Below the pieces are notes generated by a model. It was given only the letters and a program-made list of their open reading frames with translations. It did not search any database and was not told the origin of the DNA. A stretch of DNA of 8,564 nucleotides from contig JALWZK010000031.1 in the NCBI GenBank assembly GCA_027002665.1, positions 1 to 8,564 on the forward strand, read 5' to 3'. Shown here one piece after another: positions 1 through 6,791 of the stretch; the first letter of the stretch is position 1; each line of letters begins with the position of its first letter. This DNA is from Campylobacteraceae bacterium. GTDB taxonomy: Bacteria; Campylobacterota; Campylobacteria; Campylobacterales; Sulfurovaceae. Made by a program: the position numbers and the translations under genes.

Positions 1-201
1 ATATTCTGATGGATTGGTTAAATCATTCAGTTTTGTCGATACTTGAAAATTATTAAAAATAATACTAATCTTTTTATTAGATAAATTAATTTTATTTAGT
101 TCATTCTCTATATTTTGTGATGATATTAGATAGGTATTATCAATATTTTTCGATAGATGTTTAGATAAATTACTATTTTTACCTATAATTATATTTACCA
201 T
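1..201 (-). CDS. N-terminal part of a probable Rossmann-fold (epimerase/SDR-like) protein, cut by window edge
   Basis: Reading from an ATG at 201 down to base 1 gives 67 codons without a stop, and the gene continues beyond the window. The protein opens with a hydrophobic beta-strand (MVNIII) followed by GKNSNLSKHL, which resembles the glycine-rich turn of NAD(P)-binding sugar epimerases/reductases (usual pattern GxxGxxG), although two of the glycines are replaced by Ser/Asn. A second strand (NTYLISS) and a third (KISIIFNNF) follow at Rossmann-like spacing. A good Shine-Dalgarno (AAGGAG on the minus strand, bases 217-212) lies 10 bases before the ATG, which supports this start. It is divergent from the cbiD-like gene across an 80-base gap. 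That it is coding is fairly certain; the enzyme family is a guess from the fold pattern, and the substrate cannot be stated. Confidence 0.7.
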   Translation of the reverse strand, partial: MVNIIIGKNSNLSKHLSKNIDNTYLISSQNIENELNKINLSNKKISIIFNNFQVSTKLNDLTNPSEY

Positions 202-247
202 TGGTTCTTTACTCCTTTAATATTGCTAATGGTATCAGAAAAGAATT

Positions 248-276
248 TAAAATTTAAATAAACGAGGAGATATAAT
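248..276 (+). promoter_or_regulatory. AT-rich leader of the cbiD-like gene: Shine-Dalgarno and possible -10 elements
   Basis: Bases 266-270 (GGAGA, inside CGAGGAGA) are a plausible ribosome binding site 11 bases ahead of the TTG start at 282. TAAAAT at 248-253 could be a -10 box with a weak TTGCTA (223-228) behind it. TATAAT at 271-276 is a closer match to the consensus but lies between the ribosome site and the start, so it could serve only a nearly leaderless message. Which, if either, is used cannot be decided by eye. The 80-base divergent gap is too short to hold a cobalamin riboswitch and none was recognised. Confidence 0.3.
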
Positions 277-281
277 TTATA

Positions 282-1244
282 TTGAATAGATTAAGAAGAG
301 GTTATACAACAGGAGTTCACGCCTCAATAGCATTTAAGTCCGCCTTAGAGACATTTTTAATTACAGGTGAGAAATCTATATCTATTACAAATAAGATGGA
401 TAATGATGACCTTGATGTAACTAAGGGGTGTGAGATTATTGTAACCATATCCAATAGCATAGAGGATTTGGAGCTAAATCTCCAACCTCATCGACCATAT
501 AGATTTAAATCCCTCAATATATATGCAGGGGTGGGGGTTGGAGTTGTTACAAAAGATGGACTAAACCCCCCTAAGGGATACCCTGCAATAAATCCAATAC
601 CACTTAAGGCTATTAAAGTTATATATAGTAGTTTTAAACATAATGGAGAGGAGATATTTGCGACTATATCTGTAACTAATGGAGAAGAGTTAGCAAAACA
701 GACAGCAAATAGAAAAGTTGGGGTTATTGGTGGCATATCTATCTTAGGCACAACGGGATTTGTAAAACCCATTTCAAGCTCTGCCTATATTGATAGCATA
801 AGGACAGAGTTAAATTTTGCTCAGAGTAATGGATATAGGGAGGTTGTTTTAACTATTGGAAATAGCTCTTTTGGTAGGGGTAGAGAGCTATATAATATTG
901 AACAGATAGTCCAGATTGGTAATTTTGTATATGACTCAATAGAGATTGCAAATAGTATTGGAATTAAAAAAATTATACTTATATGTGGTATTGGTAAGGC
1001 TACAAAAGTTATGCAAGGGCATAAAAATACCCATAATAGATTTGGAGAGATTGATTTTATATCACTTCAAAAGGAGATTTTAAGGGAGTTTAATATCCTA
1101 ATAGATATAGAGAGGAGTAGAACTGTAAAGGGGATTGTCTCTCAATTAAATAGAGATAAGTTTTATAAATTAATAAAAGGTAGAGTTAATAACAGGATAA
1201 AACTATGGTTTCCAGATATTGAAATAGATACTTTAATTATCTAA
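282..1244 (+). CDS. cbiD: CbiD-like cobalt-precorrin-5B C1-methyltransferase, diverged
   Basis: CbiD uses S-adenosylmethionine to methylate C1 of cobalt-precorrin-5B in the anaerobic cobalamin pathway in the cytoplasm. Family marks seen here are RRGYTTG at residues 5-11, DNDDLDVT at 40-47 (family: K-DGGDD-DxT), the AGVGVGVVTKDGL and PAINPIP segment around 81-108, and GGISILGTTG at 150-159. Further on, the match is weaker: the usual GNxG loop is GNSSFGRG, and the usual GHxGK...THS stretch reads CGIGK (235-239) ... NTHNR (249-253). At 320 residues it is shorter than many family members, with the C-terminus reduced. The TTG start at 282 places the RxGYTTG motif where the family has it, and GGAGA lies upstream. 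It precedes rseP by 35 bases. No other cobalamin gene is in the window. The family call is secure; the exact activity is less so because of the altered motifs. Confidence 0.85.
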   Translation: MNRLRRGYTTGVHASIAFKSALETFLITGEKSISITNKMDNDDLDVTKGCEIIVTISNSIEDLELNLQPHRPYRFKSLNIYAGVGVGVVTKDGLNPPKGYPAINPIPLKAIKVIYSSFKHNGEEIFATISVTNGEELAKQTANRKVGVIGGISILGTTGFVKPISSSAYIDSIRTELNFAQSNGYREVVLTIGNSSFGRGRELYNIEQIVQIGNFVYDSIEIANSIGIKKIILICGIGKATKVMQGHKNTHNRFGEIDFISLQKEILREFNILIDIERSRTVKGIVSQLNRDKFYKLIKGRVNNRIKLWFPDIEIDTLII

Positions 1245-1248
1245 AGGG

Positions 1249-1254
1249 TATAAT
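1249..1254 (+). promoter_or_regulatory. Possible -10 box of a promoter for the rseP run
   Basis: A perfect TATAAT lies in the 35-base gap after cbiD, about 25 bases ahead of the rseP ATG, so a transcript starting near 1261 would have a leader of about 20 bases. No clear -35 box is visible, but Campylobacterota sigma-70 promoters often lack one and instead have AT-rich upstream DNA, as here. The AGGA ribosome site at 1271-1274 lies 5 bases before the ATG. This could let rseP and later genes be expressed independently of cbiD. Confidence 0.4.
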
Positions 1255-1279
1255 ACCTTAAATTAAAAATAGGATTTTT

Positions 1280-2359
1280 ATGGGTATTTTTGTTGCACTA
1301 TTAGTATTATCACTTTTAATATTTTTTCATGAGTTGGGTCACTTTTTAATGGCAAAATTCTTCGGCGTAAAGGTCGATATATTTAGTATAGGATTTGGTA
1401 AACGAATCTTTACAAAAAAGTTTTGGGATACAGAGTGGAGTATATCTATTGTTCCACTTGGGGGATATGTAAAGATGAAGGGGCAAGATGATACCAATCC
1501 ACTATTAAAAAACTATGATAGTGACAGTTATATCTCTAAGAGACCTTGGCAGAGAATATTGATACTCCTATCGGGACCCTTCGCCAACTTTTTTGTAGCC
1601 TTTATTCTATATTTTACGGCCTCACAGATGGGAACATACCTATCTCCACTTTTTAACTATGCACACTATATACCGCCCACTATTGGCTCCTTCTCCAATA
1701 ACTCACCTGCAAAAGAGGCAGGATTAAAAGAGGGGGACAGGATAGTTAAGATTAATGGTGTAGAGATTAAAAATTGGGACGATATTGGAGAGAATATCCA
1801 GAGATATAGTGACAGTATAGAGTTTACTATTTTAAGAGATAATAGAGAGCTAACCTTCAATATCAAACCTCTAATAAGAGAGCAGAAAAATAAATTTGGA
1901 GAGACAATTAAGAGGAAAATTATAGGTATTGCTCCAAAGATTACAGATAATATATTAAAATTCTCTCCAATAGATGGTATTGTGTTTGCATATAATGAGA
2001 CTATTTACGCTTCAACAATGATTTTTAAGAGTGTCGAGAAGTTAATTACAGGCTCAGTTCCTGCAAATCAATTGGGTGGAGTAATATCCATTGTAGATAT
2101 TACATCAAAAGCGAGTCAATCGGGTCTATTAGCCCTAATATTTTTTACAGCTTTAATCTCTGTAAACTTGGGAGTTTTAAATCTACTTCCAATTCCTGCA
2201 CTTGATGGGGGGCATATTATGTTTAATCTCTATGAGATAGTAGCAAGAAAAGCTCCGAGTGAGAAGATAATGTATAGATTGACTATAATTGGGTGGGGGA
2301 TTCTACTCTCCCTTATGCTACTTGGAATATATAACGATTTAAATAGACTATTAGGATAG
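1280..2359 (+). CDS. rseP: RseP-type site-2 intramembrane zinc metalloprotease
   Basis: RseP is an inner-membrane M50 protease that cuts transmembrane segments, for example of anti-sigma factors or leftover signal peptides; its substrates in this group are not evident from the sequence. The zinc site HELGH is at residues 17-21 in the first transmembrane helix. GGYVKMKG (61-68) matches the membrane-reentrant loop of the family, and the SGPFAN segment (98-103) opens the second helix. A single PDZ domain covers roughly 130-200 (AKEAGLKEGDRIVKINGVEI). NLLPIPALDGGH (301-312) carries the third zinc ligand, Asp309, and a last helix follows. At 359 residues it has the length of the one-PDZ forms; E. 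coli RseP has two PDZ domains. The ATG is preceded by AGGA at a 5-base spacing. The stop is 3 bases before yggS. All 14 Glu codons I read in it are GAG, odd for AT-rich DNA. Confidence 0.95.
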   Translation: MGIFVALLVLSLLIFFHELGHFLMAKFFGVKVDIFSIGFGKRIFTKKFWDTEWSISIVPLGGYVKMKGQDDTNPLLKNYDSDSYISKRPWQRILILLSGPFANFFVAFILYFTASQMGTYLSPLFNYAHYIPPTIGSFSNNSPAKEAGLKEGDRIVKINGVEIKNWDDIGENIQRYSDSIEFTILRDNRELTFNIKPLIREQKNKFGETIKRKIIGIAPKITDNILKFSPIDGIVFAYNETIYASTMIFKSVEKLITGSVPANQLGGVISIVDITSKASQSGLLALIFFTALISVNLGVLNLLPIPALDGGHIMFNLYEIVARKAPSEKIMYRLTIIGWGILLSLMLLGIYNDLNRLLG

Positions 2360-2362
2360 GTT

Positions 2363-3040
2363 ATGATGAGAGAAAGATTAAGAGAAAATTTAGATAGAGT
2401 TATTTGGAATATTGAGAAGGCAAGAGTTGAGGTGAGTGAACACCATATTGTAAAACTTGTTGCAGTTGGAAAATATACTACTTCAGAGAATATAAAACTG
2501 CTATATGAGTTGGGACAGAGGGCATTTGGCGAGAATCAAGTTCAACAGTTAGCCAATAGAGTTAAAGAGTTGAGTAGTCTTCCAATAGAGTGGCACATGA
2601 TAGGAACTCTACAGACAAATAAGATAAATAGACTGATTGAGTTAAAGCCATACCTATTACAATCATTGAGTTCTCTCAAATTGGCAGAGGCATTAAATAG
2701 TAGATTGGAGCGAAAAGGGGCAACTATGAATGCTCTACTTCAGATAAACTCCTCCAATGAGAAGAGTAAATCTGGGGTTAAACCGGATGAAGCGATTGAT
2801 ATATATCAAGAGATAAGAGAGAGATACCCAAATATAAAGTTGAGAGGTGTAATGACTATTGGAGCTTTAAGTAATAATAGAGAGATAGTTCAGCAGAGCT
2901 TTGAGACTACGCACACTATATATGATAGATTGAGACGAGATGGAGCAGAGATATGCTCTATGGGTATGAGTGGAGATTATGAATTAGCTATTAAGTGTGG
3001 CTCAAACTTAGTCCGTATCGGTTCAAAAATATTTAGATAA
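2363..3040 (+). CDS. yggS: YggS/PROSC-family pyridoxal phosphate homeostasis protein
   Basis: This family binds pyridoxal 5'-phosphate on an alanine-racemase-like barrel and buffers cellular PLP, affecting amino-acid pools; it has no well established enzymatic reaction. The PLP lysine is Lys37 in VAVGKYT. Other family marks are FGENQVQQL (55-63), WHMIGTLQTNK (77-87, usually WHFIGHLQSNK, so His is Thr here), LQINSSNEKSKSG, LRGVMTIG, and the C-terminal SMGMSGDYELAI with VRIGSKIF that binds the phosphate. At 225 residues it is full length. Two consecutive ATGs (2363 and 2366) are possible starts; the GGATAGG upstream, overlapping the rseP stop, suits either. It follows rseP by 3 bases and precedes the kinase by 10, so cotranscription is likely. 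Confidence 0.93.
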   Translation: MMRERLRENLDRVIWNIEKARVEVSEHHIVKLVAVGKYTTSENIKLLYELGQRAFGENQVQQLANRVKELSSLPIEWHMIGTLQTNKINRLIELKPYLLQSLSSLKLAEALNSRLERKGATMNALLQINSSNEKSKSGVKPDEAIDIYQEIRERYPNIKLRGVMTIGALSNNREIVQQSFETTHTIYDRLRRDGAEICSMGMSGDYELAIKCGSNLVRIGSKIFR

Positions 3041-3050
3041 GGTATATAAG

Positions 3051-5162
3051 ATGAGACAATTAATACACTATTATAGTGACTTCGATACATTTAAAGAGTG
3101 GTATAGAGAGCATAATATTAAAAATTCTAAAAAATTGATAATTGAGATTAACTATCCAGGTGATGATATTGAATATATACAGGATATTTTAAATAGATTA
3201 AATAGAATATTTCCAGATGCCACAATAATAGGTATGCAGAGTTTTGCAAGTTTTATAAATCATCAAATTTCAGATTTAAATAGGCAACCTATTATATCTA
3301 TAATAGAGTTGGAGACCAGTTCTGTATCATCTCTGGTATTGGATTTGAGTAAAAACTATACTCAAGAGGAGTTTGATGAATATAAAATAGATAAAAATCA
3401 TATACAGAAGTTTTTACAATCAGATACAGAGGCGATTCAGATTCTCTCCAGCTTTAATAATTGTCAAACCTCATCACTTATAAACTCATTGGGGAGAGAC
3501 TTCAGCCATCTGAAAATTTTTGGAGGTGGGGCTACAAGTAAATCTCCAAATAGCAATAAATCATTTGTATTCTATAAGAATAGAATATATCGAGATGCTA
3601 TTATATTAATATTTTTACATGGAGAGAATCTATCTGTGGAGCTATATCAAGCTTTTGATTGGAAACCTATAAGTAAAAAGAAGAGAATTACTAAGACTAA
3701 GGGTTCAACCATATTAACTATGGCAGATAATCCTGCCTTAGATATATATAGAAAATATTTTCCAAATATAGAGGAGAATAGGTCTGTATTTTTGCAAGTT
3801 CCACTATTTATTACAAAGGAGAATATCTCATATACAGTTCGTATATTGGATACCGATTTAGAACAGCAGAGCATTATAACAACTCAAAAATTGAATCAGA
3901 ATGATATTGTGCAACTCTCTATCGGGAATTATAATGCAATGATGAATAGGATTCAAGAGATTTATAACTTCCTATCCTCTACCCCGGCAGAGGCGTTATG
4001 GATTGGAGCAAATATATCCTATGAGTATGGTTTTAGAATACCCATTAAACACTACATATCAAATATTAAGGATAATAATCACATATTTGGATATATGACG
4101 GCACAGGAGTATTTTAATAAAGAGAATCAACCCAATACCTACCATAACCACACATTTATTATGGCAGCACTTAGTGAATCAAATAGTAAACATATAGATT
4201 TGGTAGAGTATAAAGAGACAAATATTACACCATTTGAGATTGCAAATAAGAATCTCTACTCAATTATGCACAAGACAGCAAATGAGCTTAATCGTTTAAC
4301 TGAAAATTTAGAGATTAGAGTAGAGCAGAGAACAAAAGAGTTACAGAAACTGAATGATGAGCTACAGATTAGAATTGATAATGCCGTCAGAGAGGTCAAG
4401 AGACAGACTGCAATTATGAATCAACAGTCGAGACTTGCATCTATGGGAGAGATACTTGAAAATATTGCTCATCAGTGGAGACAACCTTTAAACTCTGTAT
4501 CTTGGATACTCAATGATATAAAGATTAAGACAGAGCTTGGTATGAAAGATAGCATCAATATAGAGGAGGTGACAGAGAAGATAAATAACTCTATACAGTT
4601 TCTATCCAATACGGTTGATGATTTTAGAAGATTTGTAGATAAATCCGATATACCTCAAACATTTAATCTTAAAAAGACCATAGAATCGACCATAAAATTG
4701 ATTGGAGATACATTTAAGAGATTAAATATTAGTGTGGAGCTTGATTGTGACCCCAATATTAACTATAAGGGTTATGAGAATGATATAAAACATACTATTA
4801 TGAACCTCCTCAATAATGCGAGAGACGCCTTTGAAGAGAATAATATTACCAATGGGAAGATAACTATCAGAGTCTATCATGAGAAAGATGAGCTTATTAT
4901 TACGGTTCAAGATAATGCAGGGGGGATTCCTAAGAAGATTTTAAAGAATATCTTTGACCCATATTTCACTACAAAGCATAAGACAAAAGGGACAGGTTTA
5001 GGGCTATATATGAGTAAAAATATGATAGAGAGAGTGCATGGCTCTATTGAGGCATTTAGTATCTTAAATGAGAAGACAACATTTGTAATTAGGTTACCGG
5101 ATGAGGGAGCTGTCCCATCATCTAAGAAGAGAACAGAGTATCAACAGTTAGAGGAGGAGTAG
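3051..5162 (+). CDS. Soluble sensor histidine kinase with N-terminal FIST domains
   Basis: This is a two-component sensor kinase of 703 residues. Residues about 35-225 look like FIST_N and about 235-375 like FIST_C, domains proposed to sense small ligands such as amino acids; the FGGGATS and SVELYQAFDWKP stretches are typical. A strongly charged coiled coil (about 410-460) leads into the phosphoacceptor domain with IAHQWRQPLN, where His474 is the predicted phosphorylation site. The ATP-binding domain has the N box (NLLNNARDAF, 585-594), G1 (DNAGG, 621-625), FDPYFTT, and G2 (GTGLGL, 647-652), all intact. No transmembrane helix or signal peptide is visible, so it should act in the cytoplasm. 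No response regulator is in the window. TAAGG at 3038-3042 is the ribosome site. The final codons, three GAG then TAG, double as the Shine-Dalgarno of the next gene. Its ligand and partner are unknown. Confidence 0.92.
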   Translation: MRQLIHYYSDFDTFKEWYREHNIKNSKKLIIEINYPGDDIEYIQDILNRLNRIFPDATIIGMQSFASFINHQISDLNRQPIISIIELETSSVSSLVLDLSKNYTQEEFDEYKIDKNHIQKFLQSDTEAIQILSSFNNCQTSSLINSLGRDFSHLKIFGGGATSKSPNSNKSFVFYKNRIYRDAIILIFLHGENLSVELYQAFDWKPISKKKRITKTKGSTILTMADNPALDIYRKYFPNIEENRSVFLQVPLFITKENISYTVRILDTDLEQQSIITTQKLNQNDIVQLSIGNYNAMMNRIQEIYNFLSSTPAEALWIGANISYEYGFRIPIKHYISNIKDNNHIFGYMTAQEYFNKENQPNTYHNHTFIMAALSESNSKHIDLVEYKETNITPFEIANKNLYSIMHKTANELNRLTENLEIRVEQRTKELQKLNDELQIRIDNAVREVKRQTAIMNQQSRLASMGEILENIAHQWRQPLNSVSWILNDIKIKTELGMKDSINIEEVTEKINNSIQFLSNTVDDFRRFVDKSDIPQTFNLKKTIESTIKLIGDTFKRLNISVELDCDPNINYKGYENDIKHTIMNLLNNARDAFEENNITNGKITIRVYHEKDELIITVQDNAGGIPKKILKNIFDPYFTTKHKTKGTGLGLYMSKNMIERVHGSIEAFSILNEKTTFVIRLPDEGAVPSSKKRTEYQQLEEE
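5152..5157 (+). promoter_or_regulatory. Consensus Shine-Dalgarno that fixes the ATT start of the ABC ATPase
   Basis: AGGAGG, within nine bases GAGGAGGAG at 5151-5159, is a perfect anti-16S match. It lies inside the last codons of the kinase, and the kinase stop (5160-5162) falls between it and the ATT at 5164, six bases downstream. This geometry suits termination-reinitiation coupling of the two genes. Confidence 0.75.
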
Positions 5163-5163
5163 T

Positions 5164-5901
5164 ATTCCTATAATTGAGATAAAAAATTTATATTTTGCCT
5201 ACAATAGACAGAGTATCCTGGAAGATATAAACTTAGAGGTAGAGAGTAGAGATTTTCTGGCTATTATTGGACCCAATGGTGGAGGAAAATCGACACTTCT
5301 AAAACTGATATTGGGTTTAATCCCAACTCAAAAGGGGATAATTAAAACCTTTGGAGAGAAACCTCAAAAAAATCTATCTAAGATAGGTTATGTTCCACAA
5401 AATACAAATATAAATATCAATTTCCCAATTAAGGTTATTGAGGTTGTGCTTATGGGGCATATCGGAACTAAGAGACCTCTATTTGGATATGCAAAAGAGG
5501 AGATAAGTTGTGCTATGGGTTCATTGGCACAAGTTGGAATGGAGAATTTTGCACACAAGAAGATAGGTGAACTATCGGGTGGGCAGAGACAGAGAGTTAT
5601 GATAGCAAGAGCCTTATGTGCAAATCCTAAGATTTTAATTCTTGATGAACCAACAGCAAGTATAGATATTGATGGGCAGAGAAAGATATATCAACTTCTA
5701 AAGGCTCTAAATAGAGAAATTACTATAATTGTAGTCAGCCATGATATATCTGTTATATTGGGATATGCAAATAAGATAGTCCATATCAATAAGAGATTGA
5801 TATATCATAAGTTAAATCAGCAAGAGAAGGAGAGGTTAAATATGGAAGGACACTTTTGCGAAGTTGAACTATTTAATATATTAAAGGATAATAGTAGATG
5901 A
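5164..5901 (+). CDS. znuC: ZnuC-like metal ABC transporter ATP-binding protein, probable ATT start
   Basis: This is the ATPase of a zinc/manganese-type ABC importer, acting on the cytoplasmic face with the permease that follows. From ATT at 5164 it reads 245 residues, the usual length, beginning (M)PIIEIKNLYFAYN like other members. Walker A is GPNGGGKST (36-44), the Q loop ends at Gln79 (YVPQ), the signature LSGGQ is 137-141, Walker B has Asp161-Glu162 (LILDEP), and the switch His is 193 (VSHD). The first standard start codon in frame, TTG at 5311, would remove Walker A, so it cannot be the real start. An in-frame stop at 5149-5151 rules out an earlier one. The consensus AGGAGG is six bases before the ATT. 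The end overlaps znuB by 4 bases (ATGA). Zinc is the likeliest metal, but manganese or iron cannot be excluded. Confidence 0.88.
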   Translation: MPIIEIKNLYFAYNRQSILEDINLEVESRDFLAIIGPNGGGKSTLLKLILGLIPTQKGIIKTFGEKPQKNLSKIGYVPQNTNININFPIKVIEVVLMGHIGTKRPLFGYAKEEISCAMGSLAQVGMENFAHKKIGELSGGQRQRVMIARALCANPKILILDEPTASIDIDGQRKIYQLLKALNREITIIVVSHDISVILGYANKIVHINKRLIYHKLNQQEKERLNMEGHFCEVELFNILKDNSR

Positions 5902-6704
5902 TAGAGGCTCTATCTTATGATTTTATTCAAAATGCTCTTATTGCGGGGATTTTAGTATCTATCGCTTCAGGTATAATCGGTTCACTAATTGTTGTAAATA
6001 GAATGGTATTTCTTGCGGGTGGAATTGCTCACACCTCTTATGGTGGGATTGGCATTGCCATATTCTTGGGAATCCCAATCTTCTTAGGGGCATCTCTATT
6101 TGCTGTTGTCTCTGCACTAATTATCGCCTCCATTACACTCAACCATAGAGATAGAGTTGATACATTTATTGGATTAATGTGGGCTATCGGAATGGCAGTG
6201 GGGGTGGTATTTATAGATTTAACAGATGGATATAAGGGTGACTTAATGAGTTATCTATTTGGCTCAATTCTATCTGTAAGCTCCAATGATTTATACTATA
6301 TGGCACTCCTATTAATCTCAACTATCTTAATTGTCACATTGAGATATAGAGAGATACTATCTGTATCCTATGATAGTGAGTATGCTCAACTTAGGGGAAT
6401 TAATGTTAGATTCTATTACACTCTAATTTTAATCTTATCGGCTCTCACCGTAGTGGTTGCTATGAAGGTGGTTGGATTAATTCTGGTAATTGCACTACTT
6501 ACCATTCCCATCTATATTGCTGAAAAGTTATCGGATAGTCTATATAAAATGATGATACTATCTGGACTATTCTCATCTATCTTTACCATCTTAGGTTTAA
6601 TAGTATCATATATATATAATGTCTCCTCTGGTGCTTCCATTATTTTAATATCTGCTTTCTGTCTATCTCTCTTTTTACTATATCAAAAATATATAATAGA
6701 TTAG
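5898..6704 (+). CDS. znuB: ZnuB-like metal ABC transporter permease
   Basis: This is the membrane subunit of a zinc/manganese/iron ABC-3 family importer. Its 268 residues are almost all hydrophobic, with about eight or nine helices. Family marks include FLAGGIAHTSYGGIGIA near 38-54, MKVVGLILVIALLTIPIYIA near 189-208, and a C-terminal SSGASIIL. The short cytoplasmic loop SYDSEYAQLRGI is where these permeases touch the ATPase. It overlaps the ATPase gene by four bases (ATGA), with AAAGGA at 5883-5888 as ribosome site, so the two are translationally coupled. No periplasmic binding protein (ZnuA) is in the window; it must be encoded elsewhere or just be distant. The metal is not decided by the sequence alone. 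Confidence 0.92.
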   Translation: MIEALSYDFIQNALIAGILVSIASGIIGSLIVVNRMVFLAGGIAHTSYGGIGIAIFLGIPIFLGASLFAVVSALIIASITLNHRDRVDTFIGLMWAIGMAVGVVFIDLTDGYKGDLMSYLFGSILSVSSNDLYYMALLLISTILIVTLRYREILSVSYDSEYAQLRGINVRFYYTLILILSALTVVVAMKVVGLILVIALLTIPIYIAEKLSDSLYKMMILSGLFSSIFTILGLIVSYIYNVSSGASIILISAFCLSLFLLYQKYIID

Positions 6705-6731
6705 AGTCTCTTTAGAGGGGTTATCATAGTA

Positions 6732-6761
6732 GAAAGCTCAAATCGAATAAAATGAGCTTCC
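6732..6761. terminator. Hairpin between convergent genes, possible bidirectional terminator
   Basis: AAGCTCA (6734-6740) pairs with TGAGCTT (6753-6759) around a 12-base loop; after one mismatch a further G-C pair can form. It sits midway in the 87-base gap between the znuB stop and the nadA stop, the right place for a shared terminator. There is no long T run on either strand after it, so it is a weak candidate for intrinsic termination. Confidence 0.35.
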
Positions 6762-6775
6762 TTAGTAAAATGAGC
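6748..6775 (+). repeat. Short direct repeat TAAAATGAGC, two copies
   Basis: TAAAATGAGC occurs at 6748-6757 and again at 6766-6775, eight bases apart. The first copy overlaps the 3' arm of the hairpin, and the second could pair with the same 5' arm over GCTCA, giving two alternative stems. It may simply be a local duplication. Confidence 0.45.
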
Positions 6776-6791
6776 GGAGTTTATAAATAGT

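Noticed and set aside
202..281. Cobalamin riboswitch ahead of the cbiD-like gene
   Set aside because: The gap is only 80 bases, too short for the element, and no B12-box-like sequence was seen.
488..772. Minus-strand open frame of 94 codons
   Set aside because: It lies wholly inside the cbiD-like gene on the other strand, resembles no family, and has no ribosome site of note; it is a shadow of the real gene.
3647..3874. Minus-strand open frame opposite the FIST kinase
   Set aside because: It lies inside a well supported domain coding region and has no recognisable motif. The same applies to minus-strand frames at 1666-1866 and 4722-4910.
6748..6775. CRISPR-like repeat pair
   Set aside because: There are only two 10-base copies eight bases apart; there is no array and no spacers.
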